In this document: piece after piece, positions 46,445-54,676 of the stretch
How the letters are laid out: the number at the start of each line of letters is the position of its first letter
Position numbering within the stretch: position 1 is the stretch's first letter
Origin: Brevibacillus choshinensis
GTDB taxonomy: Bacteria > Bacillota > Bacilli > Brevibacillales > Brevibacillaceae
DNA length: 64,000 bases
Assembly: GCF_001420695.1 (NCBI RefSeq)
Contig: NZ_LJJB01000007.1
Coordinates: forward strand, 2,091,463 to 2,155,462
Direction of reading: 5' to 3'
Made by a program: the position numbers and the translations under genes
The notes under the pieces: generated by a model
What the model saw: only the letters and a program-made list of their open reading frames with translations
The model's database searches: none
What the model was told of the DNA's origin: nothing

Positions 46445-46917
46445 GCAAAAACACCTTTCCGTTTAGTAGAGTGGAAGCGAACGACTCCCCAACTACAAAC
46501 AGAAAGGTGCGTACTCCCATGGTACAGCACATCTCCCTGTCTGAAAAAGCACAAACCAGATTGTCTCAAGCATTTTCTGCCCTTCGAATCGGGACTTTTT
46601 TGCGCCAAGCGGGCATTACCAAAAGTCTTGGATTCTCTTGCTTGGCTGTCTTCCAAACGATTTTTTTGCTTGTTTTTCAGCAACGGAACTGGTTTCGCTT
46701 GTTACAGAGCGAACAGGGATCATCGTTGCCTGGTAAAGATGTCATTTACCGTTTTCTCAATCATCCGCAATATGCGTGGGGTCGCTTCTTACATGGATTG
46801 AGTCTTAGACCGGAACCCCTTATGGTACAAGGAGTCCCGGTCTTCAAAATCACCAGGTATTTAAAAATTTGTTTTAGACTTTACGTCGTAATGAACCAAT
46901 CCACTGATCTAAACTGA
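46445..46917 (+). pseudogene. Truncated IS4-family transposase with left IS end
   Basis: ATG at 46519 starts MVQHISLSEKAQTRLSQAF, with FLLVFQQRNWFRLLQ and LPGKDVIYRFLNHPQYAWGR, the N-terminal region of IS4-type transposases. Homology stops near 46803; the remaining codons come from repeat DNA. cacctttc (46450) pairs with gaaaggtg (46501) just before the start, the kind of hairpin that shields IS genes from outside transcription. No catalytic DDE part remains. Confidence 0.7.
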
Positions 46918-46970
46918 ATAATAAAAATTAAGACTGCCTCATTGAACTATTGATCCCGTTAGTGCAACAT
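46807..46970. repeat. Hairpin, ttagact unit and terminal repeat replacing the IS4 tail
   Basis: agaccggaacccctt pairs with aaggagtcccggtct (46807-46843); a similar stem is at 59308-59342. Then a ttttagact unit (about 46868), aaattaagactgcctc, and the terminal form ctattgatcccgttag at 46947-46970. The order (units, then the terminal repeat) matches 48588-48774, so this looks like another right-hand end. Confidence 0.5.
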
Positions 46971-47000
46971 GCTACTTTATGTCACTTTAAATCTAATCCT

Positions 47001-47250
47001 TCAATTAATCCGATTTCCTTCGGGGTCAATAATAACTCCAATCGTTCCCCAATCAAATTTCTTGACATCAACAAAGACTCCACGCAGCTCTAACTCTGAG
47101 ATAGCCTCGCCAAAGTTATTGACGTTAAAACGAGTGACTATCGGGTTCTCCGCTTAGTGAAGCAACCCCGTTATCCTCCAACATGAGATAGCTACCTCCA
47201 AAGTCTAATACGGATAAGCCCTCTCCCTTTTTGCGTACATGCAAACCATT
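47001..47250 (-). pseudogene. VOC/glyoxalase-family C-terminal remnant
   Basis: Across one frameshift near 47135 the minus strand encodes NGLHVRKKGEGLSVLDFGGS, YLMLEDNGVASLSGE, then NPIVTRFNVNNFGEAISELE and FDWGTIGVIIDPEGNRIN. This is the second half of a bleomycin-resistance/glyoxalase-like protein. Its upstream part is fused in frame to a recombinase. Confidence 0.65.
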
Positions 47251-48012
47251 CATTGTAAGGAGATCTGTTGTAACTGGGATGGTTCTTTCTCCTGTTTTTA
47301 GCTGTCTGTCTCCATCTGATTCCTCTCTGCTAATCAAGTAGATGTTACCCGTTTTTCTTGTTGGGTCAGGATAATCAAAATCCTCTACTTGTAAGTGAAG
47401 AAGTTCACCAATTCGCATTCCTGTTTCATAAAGGATTTTGAAAACCAACTGGTTTCTCATCTTTAAATCTTCATTGTGGCTCCAATGATCACCAACGACA
47501 TCGTAAAAAGTGAGTGCTTGATCTTCAAATAAGCGTTTCCTATCAATACTGCTCTTTTTCTTCTTACGCTTAAAGTAGTGAACCAGCCCTGCTTTTATGG
47601 ACTTAACTGTATGTCGTAAGTAACCATTATTTGCTTCTGAACTCACATTTCCATTAACCTTGACTACAGGATTCTCAGTTACCCATCCACCTAATGATTC
47701 ATGGTGACGATAAAAGGAGCTTAATGTAGCTAAATACCGGTTTATAGTTGAAGAGCCTGCCCTACCTGCAACATGCCTATTATCAATGAAGAGAACGAAG
47801 TTTTTTAAATCTCTAGGTTTAACTTCATAAAAGTTTATTCCTACAGACTCTAACCACTCATAGAAAATTCTTAAATCCCTTAGATAACTAGCAACCGTAT
47901 TAATGGAAAGACCTCTTTGAAGCAAGGTATTCGTGAAATCTAAAACCTCTGGAATAATCCTCATGTTGGAATCAACCAACACAAAGGATGCTAAAGTTCT
48001 TTTGATTTTCAA
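47125..48012 (-). pseudogene. Tyrosine recombinase (Tn554/RIT-like), truncated and fused to a VOC tail
   Basis: Start TTG at 48012 with aaggagggg. Residues 1 to about 254 are a tyrosine recombinase: SAM-like core-binding part (VLDFTNTLLQRGLSINTVAS, NRYLATLSSFYRHHESLGG) and catalytic Arg in KILYETGMRIGELLHLQVED. The later HxxR, His/Trp and nucleophilic Tyr are missing because residues 255-295 belong to the VOC remnant. It cannot recombine DNA alone. Three tgtgcaatct words precede the gene. Confidence 0.75.
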
Positions 48013-48117
48013 GGAAACCCCTCCTTGTTATACGGCTTCTCCTTCCCCTAGTTCCAGACCACTCAAAGATTTCACATCCTTAAGTATGTGAAATTATCTA
48101 TATAACAAGGATTAGAC

Positions 48118-48255
48118 TATAGATTGCACATTTCCTTTTAACGGTAGCAATAATCACTACTACTAACCGAAAAAAGAAGTTGTAGATTGCACACTCCAAA
48201 AAAACAAAAAACCCTTATAAAATAAGGAGTTTTTAAGTGGTTATAGAATGCACAT
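48118..48255 (-). repeat. Three tgtgcaatct-type repeats upstream of the recombinase
   Basis: On the minus strand tgtgcaatct occurs at 48121-48130 and 48184-48193, and tgtgcattct at 48245-48254. Spacing is 61-63 bp. The same word is doubled at 26761-26832 with 60-bp spacing. Between copies two and three lies an aaacccttat/ataaggagttttt terminator-like hairpin (about 48208-48236). Confidence 0.5.
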
Positions 48256-48266
48256 TAAGAAACTCC

Positions 48267-48465
48267 TCAGAATGGTAGATCATCGTCCGAGATATTGATT
48301 GGCTTACCCGCACCACCGAATGGATCATCGATTGCATCATGGGGCCGACTCGGGCTTCCTTGACCAGCGTAGCTGCCCAAATCAGCATCACTGCTTTAGT
48401 CCCTTTTGCCACCCAGGAATTCAACATTCTCTGCTACAACCTCGGTCACAAACACTCGCTTCATT
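48267..48465 (-). pseudogene. ssb: C-terminal remnant of single-stranded DNA-binding protein
   Basis: The minus strand encodes RVFVTEVVAENVEFLGGKRD, an in-frame stop, then SSDADLGSYAG and DDPFGGAGKPINISDDDLPF with stop at 48267. The acidic DDLPF tail that recruits repair and replication proteins is unmistakable. The OB-fold part is missing, so this is a decayed fragment. Confidence 0.75.
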
Positions 48466-48587
48466 AGCGCCCCTTTAAAAAACTAGGTGACAATATTGGA
48501 TCAGAAGGTAATCCTCACATTTGATTACAAAAATAAAGACTCTCTTCAACGAGTGTCATCATTCGTGTAAAATTTAGGCTACTGTCT

Positions 48588-48774
48588 GATGATATTAATG
48601 TTTTAGACTTTAGGTGTTGATCTGACGCGGTTTTTCGATTGAAAATTCGTTAGCCTTTGAAAAATAAGTTTTAGACTGATCCATTAATAGAAAAAGCGGT
48701 GGTTTAAGACCCTGATAATAAAGTCTTAGACTGCCGCTGTTGTTGTTCAACTAACGAACCCGTTAGTTCAATAA
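48588..48774 (-). repeat. Repeat with three ttagactg sites, hairpin and terminal repeat
   Basis: Units at about 48590, 48659 and 48714; hairpin agcggtggtttaagac/gtcttagactgccgct; then ctaacgaacccgttagttca (48751-48770), which is itself a near-palindrome with ttgaactaacg-type arms. Aligns with 26918-27061 for about 145 bases. It starts 16 bases past the HTH gene stop and would terminate that operon. 48466-48587 shows nothing else. Confidence 0.65.
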
Positions 48775-48789
48775 ATTTGTTGTCTGTTT

Positions 48790-49008
48790 TTATTGAGTGG
48801 CTTCGTCGCTTTTGTACTCCAAAATATCACCCGGCTGACAATTCAAAGTCTTACATATCGCTTCTAATGTTGAAAAACGAACCGCTTTTGCTTTCCCATT
48901 TTTCAGAATGGAAAGATTCGCCATAGTAATTCCAACCCTCTCCGAAAGTTCTGTTACGCTCATTTTCCTTTTTGCCAACATCACATCAACATTGATGATA
49001 ATCGCCAT
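48790..49008 (-). CDS. Small XRE-family DNA-binding protein (YozG-like)
   Basis: 72 residues. Helix-turn-helix in MLAKRKMSVTELSERVGITM and FSTLEAICKTLNCQPGDIL, almost nothing else. Start chosen at ATG 49008 (RBS gaggtg, 6 bases) rather than the in-frame GTG inside the RBS. Follows the DUF2975 membrane gene by 10 bases; the DUF2975 plus YozG-type pair is a recurrent two-gene unit in Bacillota. Confidence 0.85.
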   Translation of the reverse strand: MAIIINVDVMLAKRKMSVTELSERVGITMANLSILKNGKAKAVRFSTLEAICKTLNCQPGDILEYKSDEATQ

Positions 49009-49018
49009 AATATTCACC

Positions 49019-49501
49019 TCAGATCGTTAAATCATTTTCTGATTTTATATTAATAGCTTCTTGTAAAAGTCTTTGGAGAACAGCAGCAAAAACGGCGATC
49101 ATCATAGAGGCGAAAATAATGACCAATCCGATTGGTATGAAACTTGGAGGGTCAATTCTCTCCGCCATGAGATAGTAGAGTGGCATACCTAGCAGGTACA
49201 AGGTACTGATTGTGATGGCACAGTATTTTATATTCTTTAAAGCCTTTACGGATAATTCCGAGAATGCTTGGTTCTTATCAATATAGCTTAAAAGTTTAAA
49301 AGCTTGATACAGAGCAAAGTAAAAAGGTATTGCTGCCGCGTACATATCGATTAAAACGAGAGATTTCATATAAGCGATTTCTGGATACAATTCTCCAGTA
49401 AAATTACCGATCTTAGGCACTAAAAATATGCACAAAGCAAGAATTGGGATTCCAATAAGAATAACAGCCATCTTCAAAAAGATTGTTGTTCCCCATTTCA
49501 T
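49019..49501 (-). CDS. DUF2975 membrane protein
   Basis: 160 residues with four hydrophobic helices (LKMAVILIGIPILALCIFLV; FYFALYQAFKLLSYI; ISTLYLLGMPLYYLM; VIIFASMMIAVFAAVLQRLL), as in DUF2975. ATG at 49501 has RBS gaggtg. Co-transcribed with the XRE gene, whose product it may modulate. Function unknown. Confidence 0.85.
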   Translation of the reverse strand: MKWGTTIFLKMAVILIGIPILALCIFLVPKIGNFTGELYPEIAYMKSLVLIDMYAAAIPFYFALYQAFKLLSYIDKNQAFSELSVKALKNIKYCAITISTLYLLGMPLYYLMAERIDPPSFIPIGLVIIFASMMIAVFAAVLQRLLQEAINIKSENDLTI

Positions 49502-49694
49502 AAAGAGCACCTCACTAATTTAATTACAAAATGACTTTAACACACGTTTTATTGTTTTACAATAAATTAGTATCGTTTTTTATTATATTGTTATTGTTAA
49601 TGGAATATACTTTTTATTTTAAGCAAAAAAATAAAAAGCATTTCTCATTACAAAGAAATGCTCTTACTTTAAAATGTTAAATTTACAACTTGTT

Positions 49695-49772
49695 CAATAA
49701 AACTGTCCGTTAGCTTAATGCCCCATCGTCAGTCTAATACAATATTTTCTCAGTCCAATTTTCTTTGAACAC
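49695..49772 (+). repeat. Left-type terminal repeat with two 21-bp agtctaa units
   Basis: aaaactgtccgttagcttaatg is followed by two 21-bp units (49731-49751 and 49752-49772). The end of the second unit coincides with the point where sigma-54-activator homology begins, so the repeat probably marks the junction that truncated that gene. 49511-49694 is AT-rich promoter sequence. Confidence 0.6.
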
Positions 49773-50379
49773 TTTTTCTCGAAGAAATCGGTGAGATGCC
49801 CCTCGACTTGCAAGTGTTGTTACTGAGGGTATTAGAAGAACGGAAAGTGATTATCGCCGCTACGAATTGGGATCTAGCGCATGAAGTGACCTGCGACCGC
49901 TTTCGTGCTGATCTCTACTACCGATTGAACATCGCGAAAATTCGCATCCCGTCCTTGTGCGAACAAATAGAAGATTTCGCTCCGCTCGCAAATCAATTTC
50001 TTGCACAGCTGATGGCCATCATGGCATTGGTCCTACATCTTAGAGTGATGATGCCTTGCTTACGATGCTCGCCTAAACATGGGCAGGCAATGTCCGTGAA
50101 CTGCGTAATGTGGTAGAGCGAACTTTTCTCCTCGCCCTGCAAGAAACAACTGTAACCGTGGCGCATATACCTGATGAATGTAAAAAACGAGGGGCAACGA
50201 CTAGACGTGTTGATAACGCAGCACCGCTTCTAAAAAACAGAGAACGGGAAGCGATTCAACAGGCCATATCCGAAGCCCCTTCCATGCGTGCGGCTGCACG
50301 GATTCTTGGGATTGCTAGAAGCACCTTATATCGAAAACTACGAGAGTTCGGAATCGAAGCTAGTGACCGTAATCGATGA
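49769..50379 (+). pseudogene. Sigma-54-dependent activator remnant
   Basis: Begins mid-domain with TLFLEEIGEMPLDLQVLLLR (Walker B/GAFTGA downstream part), loses some residues before IIAATNWDLAHEVTCDRFRA, keeps DLYYRLNIAKIRIPSL, then shifts frame near 50080. It recovers the Fis-type HTH at the end (SMRAAARILGIARSTLYRKL). The N-terminal sensor and Walker A are gone. Non-functional. Confidence 0.8.
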
Positions 50380-50402
50380 ATCTATTCGCTCGTAAGCGTT
50401 CG

Positions 50403-51665
50403 CTATTCCTTTTTCCCGATCAACAATTCCACTTCTTCGATTTCCTTCGGGATCTGCGATGAGAGCACCTCGCAGCCGTCTGCTGTTACTAACACATCAT
50501 CTTCAATCCGAATGCCAATCGCTTCTTCCTCTATGTACAGACCAGGTTCAATCGTGATCACCATACCAGGTTGCATGGCAGTACTGTAATCCGGGATATC
50601 GTGCGTATCCAGCCCAAGGTGATGAGACACGGCATGATAGTAATATTTGGACAGCTCACTGCTCTCTTTGATGAGACCGAGACGTAGCAGACCATCTGTA
50701 AAGACTTGTTTCGTGACTTCATTTAAATGTTGAAGTGTAACACCAGGCTTCACTGCTTCGATGGTCTTGATTTCTGCTTCGAGCACGAGTTGATAGATCT
50801 CTTTCTGACGTTCTGTAAAGCGACCATTCACGGGAAACGTTCGCGAAATATCAGCCGCATAGTAGTTCGATGCTGCACCGAGGTCGAGGAGGACCAAGTC
50901 ACCATCTTCCGCACGCTGATTATTCGCTTCATAGTGCAAGACAGTAGCATTGATTCCACTAGCAATAATGGGTAAATAAGGAAGCTCGCGAACACCATGC
51001 GACTTCAACGTGAAATCGTAGTGCGCCTCTAGCTCATATTCCATGATTCCAGGACGTGCCTGCGACCACATGCGCCTGATTGCTTCATCCGTGATCGCAA
51101 TAGCACGACTGATTTCTTCGATCTCTGCCGGACTCTTCACCATACGCAGTTCTTTCAGCCATGGGCCAGCATCGTGAATCTGCAGGGTCCGGTATTTCTT
51201 CTGCGCGTCTTCAGCAAAAGTCTCTGCAGGGGTCTGCTCATCGCTCCACAGAACGCGATGCAAGTCAAGATAGAGCGAGCCCTTGCCTTCGCAGCGCCTC
51301 ATAAAGGTACCAAATGATTGGGTCCACTCATCGAGATAGTCGAAGTGTTCGATACCAGACTGCACTTTCGCCTCTTGATACGATAAGACGGCTCCTGTCC
51401 ATTTCGCTTCCATTTCATTTGGGCGCTGAAGAAATAACGTTTCGGTCACGGTGCCAGCGCGTTTCGTGATCATGAGAATGAGGTTACTGCGCGCGATGCC
51501 GGTTAGATAATAGAAGTTGCGGTTCGGTGTAAACAGATATTTATCGTCATTGCTGCGTGTCTTGACAACCCCTGAAAATAGTACAAGTGCGCTGTGATCA
51601 GGCATTTTTTCCGCGAGGCTTTGACGGCGATTGATGAACTCTTTTGAATCCATGGTTATTGTCAT
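50403..51665 (-). CDS. Xaa-Pro aminopeptidase (M24B)
   Basis: 420 residues with an AMP_N domain (about 1-150) and M24 domain. Unlike the twin M24 proteins at 4.5-6.9 kb, all five metal ligands are present: VLLDLGA and YAADISRTF (Asp), SHHLGLDTHD (His), TIEPGLYI and GIRIEDDVLV (Glu). It releases N-terminal residues before proline. Cytoplasmic. aagggg lies upstream of ATG 51665. Flanked by remnants on both sides but itself intact. Confidence 0.92.
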   Translation of the reverse strand: MTITMDSKEFINRRQSLAEKMPDHSALVLFSGVVKTRSNDDKYLFTPNRNFYYLTGIARSNLILMITKRAGTVTETLFLQRPNEMEAKWTGAVLSYQEAKVQSGIEHFDYLDEWTQSFGTFMRRCEGKGSLYLDLHRVLWSDEQTPAETFAEDAQKKYRTLQIHDAGPWLKELRMVKSPAEIEEISRAIAITDEAIRRMWSQARPGIMEYELEAHYDFTLKSHGVRELPYLPIIASGINATVLHYEANNQRAEDGDLVLLDLGAASNYYAADISRTFPVNGRFTERQKEIYQLVLEAEIKTIEAVKPGVTLQHLNEVTKQVFTDGLLRLGLIKESSELSKYYYHAVSHHLGLDTHDIPDYSTAMQPGMVITIEPGLYIEEEAIGIRIEDDVLVTADGCEVLSSQIPKEIEEVELLIGKKE

Positions 51666-51886
51666 TTGTTTTCTACCCCTTCGTTCGTGAGTTTCTTCAT
51701 GGCCCTGTCTGTGTATAAAATATCGAGCAAAACATGCTCAGCTTCTCCTTCGCTACTTGAAAATGTACATGAAACATATTCGATACAGAAATGTCTGGTC
51801 TCGTATTTACTCCTTACACTGATGGTACATTCATGCAAGTTCCCGGATACAGACTGATTAAGTCTCCGCTGTAGCGACTTCTCCAT
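51662..51886 (-). CDS. Doubtful 74-codon ORF overlapping the pepP start
   Basis: Ends with a stop overlapping the aminopeptidase ATG by 4 bases (ATGA), which is suggestive, but its first part lies over the lyase remnant. The C-terminal part (RHFCIEYVSCTFSSSEGEAE, HVLLDILYTDRAMKKL) could be the tail of an older gene. No family recognised. Confidence 0.25.
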   Translation of the reverse strand: MEKSLQRRLNQSVSGNLHECTISVRSKYETRHFCIEYVSCTFSSSEGEAEHVLLDILYTDRAMKKLTNEGVENK

Positions 51887-52116
51887 ACTTTTGCTTCTTT
51901 GGTAAAAGCCTCTTCCCCTGCAAGGATCCCACCCGCTATGCCGCTAATCCCTTTGTAATAGGAAAGATACACACTATCGAATAAGGCAAAGACATCTGCA
52001 GCTGACTTTTGATAATAGGGCAAAATCTCGAACAGTCTCGCACCGTCCAGATGAATCTTGATTCCATTGTCACGGCAATATGCTGAAATTGCTTCAAGTT
52101 CAGTATAGTCTGTCAA
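51814..52116 (-). pseudogene. Threonine aldolase/beta-eliminating lyase fragment
   Basis: About 100 residues, with YCRDNGIKIHLDGARLFEI (PLP-contacting Asp) and the PLP lysine in SVYLSYYKGISGIAGG. The first about 140 residues and the C-terminal domain are missing. The upstream boundary abuts another remnant at 52117. Confidence 0.75.
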
Positions 52117-52254
52117 TTATCCGTCGATTTCACGTTGAAAAAAAATCAATATTCGGATAAAACCGATGAAATCCGGCAAGACATCAAACCCGTTAAACCT
52201 GAAATCGAGAAAGACCAGTAATATCCCCCAAAACACTTTGGATAGACCCGTCAT
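52117..52254 (-). pseudogene. N-terminal remnant of a small membrane protein
   Basis: Strong RBS (aaaggagg, 4-5 bases) and MTGLSKVFWGILLVFLDFRF then NGFDVLPDFIGFIRILIF, an opening seen in Bacillales membrane proteins of unknown function. The frame stops after 45 codons exactly where the lyase fragment begins, so two broken genes are joined here. Confidence 0.45.
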
Positions 52255-52335
52255 GTATCCTCCTTTATTCTATATTTTAGGATACTTTCAACATTTTAGA
52301 AACGACTTTCGCAATATGCCTTTTACTGAGTCTAT

Positions 52336-52377
52336 AAAACAAAGAGCAGTCGCTTTAGGTAAACTGCTCCTTGTTTT
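52336..52377. terminator. Hairpin terminator
   Basis: aaaacaaagagcagt pairs with actgctccttgtttt around an 11-base loop. T-run tttt on the plus strand and A-run on the minus strand make it bidirectional. It stands alone between remnants. Confidence 0.65.
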
Positions 52378-52402
52378 ATTAGATTACGACCGCATTTTAT
52401 TA

Positions 52403-52520
52403 AACTATCCTGTCCGTTAGCTTAATGACTCAGGTTAGTCTAAATCATATTTTTCCTAGTCTACAACTATATTTTCACAGTTTAATACTATATTTTATGA
52501 GTCTAAAACATTATTTTCAG
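52403..52520 (+). repeat. Terminal repeat followed by four tandem 21-bp units
   Basis: aactatcctgtccgttagct at 52403 and the TGT at 52411, then four contiguous 21-bp units at 52437, 52458, 52479 and 52500, each beginning agtcta or agttta and containing tatttt. Period is exactly 21. The array orientation is opposite to the spaced sites at 26918 and 48588. 52521-52553 is plain AT-rich sequence. Confidence 0.75.
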
Positions 52521-52553
52521 TGAACAATAATCACTTCAATATGTAAAAGAATT

Positions 52554-52582
52554 GTCCCGATCATTAGAATTCTGATCGGGAC
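52554..52582. terminator. Perfect 10-bp hairpin
   Basis: gtcccgatca and tgatcgggac around ttagaattc. On the minus strand it follows the serC remnant (52654). Confidence 0.55.
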
Positions 52583-52653
52583 TCGAAGAGTTTCCTTTTA
52601 TCATCAAAACACCACTTTTTTGTATTTATTATTCAAGAATAATACTTTGTTGT

Positions 52654-53135
52654 TCAGAACAACACTTTATTGTAATGAATCAATGTTTCAATGGGACGGG
52701 ACATAATATCACTGGACATATCCGCAACTAGCGGGATATTCCCGGTATCAGGAAAACTCTTATATTGTATACCGCCAATGGTTTCGTTTGAAGTGAGGTG
52801 GACATACACCAACTCCTTCGGAATATCCAGGCTGATTAGATCAGGCATTTGTTTGAACTGCTCTTTTTCTCCGCTTGCCAAATCGAGGGTCTTCCCTATT
52901 TTCTGCGCTTCTTTCCACGCCTTTCCCGACCATGTTCCGCTGTGTACATACCCTGCTGTTTTTCCTTCTGGCAAAAAGTTGATCGGCACCATAGAAAATT
53001 GCGCTTGCTCCCCCTGTAGAAATAAAACGTCGTAATCAGAAGAAAGAGTCAACAATTCTTTAATCCTTTGCTGTGCTGCTTGCAATACTTCCGAAGGCAA
53101 TGCTCCGGGGCCGGCATTGAAATTATACTCGTAGG
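52654..53135 (-). pseudogene. serC: Phosphoserine aminotransferase remnant
   Basis: The frame reads YNFNAGPGALPSEVLQAAQQ, SDYDVLFLQGEQAQFSMVPI and VHLTSNETIGGIQYKSFPDT, then PLVADMSSDIMSRPIE and stops. The PLP lysine and C-terminal half are absent. The start codon is also lost: aaaggag is present but the frame lacks an ATG/GTG/TTG. Lies 50 bases after glyA, so a former glyA-serC serine/glycine operon is likely. Confidence 0.8.
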
Positions 53136-53185
53136 TCCTCGATTGTCACTCCTTTAATGAATTGAATTTACGTGCTATCAGACTT

Positions 53186-54427
53186 TTAAAGCCCCCCATA
53201 TAAAGGAAATTGGGACGTAATCTCACGTACACTTCCCAATATTTGATCTTTAACCATCGAACTTTTGGGATTTTTAAAGGCAAGTCCAATAAGCTGGGCA
53301 ATTTCTTTCATTTCCTTGGGCCCTAATCCTCTAGATGTCATAGCAGGCGTCCCGAAGCGAATGCCACTCGTTACTAACGGGCTTGCCGTATCATAAGGAA
53401 TAGCGTTTTTATTAGCCGTAATCCCTACTTCATCGAGTATTGTTTCAGCTTCTTTGCCCGTAAGTCCAATCGTACGCAAATCAACCAATACAATATGATT
53501 ATCTGTTCCTCCCGATACAACGGTTAACCCTTCATTAATTAGTGTTTCCGCCAATACGTTAGCATTTTCAAGAGTTTTTTCCATATACGTTGTGAAATCC
53601 GGTTGCAATGCCTCGCCTAGCGCAACCGCTTTTGCCGCGATGACATGCATAAGCGGGCCGCCTTGTGACCCAGGGAATATCGCTTTATCAATGGCTTGCG
53701 CCCATGGTTTACGGCACATGATGACACCGCCTCTTGGTCCTCGCAACGTTTTATGCGTTGTCGTCGTAATAAAGTGCGCGTGCGGCACCGGGTTAGGGTG
53801 CAAGCCCGCCGCGACAATACCCGCAATATGTGCCATATCCACAAAGAAAAGGGCCCCAACTTCGGCAGCAATTTGGGCGAACAACTCAAATTCGATCGTT
53901 CGTGGATAGGCGCTAGCGCCAGCAACGATCATGCGCGGAAGATGCTTATGAGCGAGTTTTCGCACTTGGTCAAAGTCAATGCGCCCCGTTTGTTCATCGA
54001 CACCATAAGGAACAAAATCGTAAAATCTTCCAGAAAAATTCACCGAACTCCCGTGTGTAAGATGGCCACCATGGGATAAATTCATGCCCAAAATCGTGTC
54101 ACCAGGCTTGACTGAAGCAAAATAAACCGCCATATTCGCCTGTGCGCCGGAATGAGGCTGCACATTGGCATGTTCAGCACCAAAAAGCTCTTTGATACGG
54201 TGAATGGCAAGCTCCTCGATCATATCGACATACTCACATCCGCCATAATATCTTCTTCCTGGATACCCTTCAGCGTATTTGTTGGTCATTACCGTACCTG
54301 TAGCTTCCATGACAGCCCGGCTTACAAAATTCTCCGATGCAATCAGTTCTATTTTATCCCGCTGCCGTGTAAGTTCTTGCCGAATAGCGTTGGCCACTGC
54401 TTTGTCTTGTTGTTCCAAATATTTCAT
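53186..54427 (-). CDS. glyA: Serine hydroxymethyltransferase
   Basis: 413 residues from ATG 54427 (gaaaggaag upstream; an in-frame extension to 54451 lacks a good RBS). PLP lysine in [32 protein letters not shown] and [20 protein letters not shown] are classical. Interconverts serine and glycine with tetrahydrofolate. Probably a second copy, because it is divergent from a MocR regulator and next to vitamin B6-type genes rather than in the usual housekeeping context. Confidence 0.93.
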   Translation of the reverse strand: MKYLEQQDKAVANAIRQELTRQRDKIELIASENFVSRAVMEATGTVMTNKYAEGYPGRRYYGGCEYVDMIEELAIHRIKELFGAEHANVQPHSGAQANMAVYFASVKPGDTILGMNLSHGGHLTHGSSVNFSGRFYDFVPYGVDEQTGRIDFDQVRKLAHKHLPRMIVAGASAYPRTIEFELFAQIAAEVGALFFVDMAHIAGIVAAGLHPNPVPHAHFITTTTHKTLRGPRGGVIMCRKPWAQAIDKAIFPGSQGGPLMHVIAAKAVALGEALQPDFTTYMEKTLENANVLAETLINEGLTVVSGGTDNHIVLVDLRTIGLTGKEAETILDEVGITANKNAIPYDTASPLVTSGIRFGTPAMTSRGLGPKEMKEIAQLIGLAFKNPKSSMVKDQILGSVREITSQFPLYGGL

Positions 54428-54614
54428 GAACATCTTCCTTTCTGTCTGCATATTTCGTTATCGAATTCTTAATTTTCGCCCTACGAAAAAAAGGATTGAA
54501 TTATTCTCGATCCCCTCATTCCCTAGTTAGATATAAAATTCGTTTGTCTAATTCTGTCGTGTTGCAAAAACAACTATTGTCATGATAGTATACCAATCAA
54601 TGGATTGTTATTAA

Positions 54615-54652
54615 ATATCCATAAATCAGTGTTTAGAGCAATCCATAATTCC
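54615..54652 (+). promoter_or_regulatory. Candidate MocR operator (two tccataa sites 22 bp apart)
   Basis: atatccataaat and gagcaatccataattc within 38 bases, 25 bases before the mocR start and 188 bases before the glyA start. The same arrangement with the same spacing stands at 58804-58841. An inverted copy, caatggattg, lies at about 54597-54606. Paired direct repeats are usual for MocR proteins. Confidence 0.6.
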
Positions 54653-54676
54653 AGTAAAAACACTGGAGGTGAATGA

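Noticed and set aside
48118-48255. Regularly spaced repeats as a CRISPR array
   Set aside because: Repeats are only 10-12 bp, degenerate, with about 50-bp intervals, and no cas genes are present.
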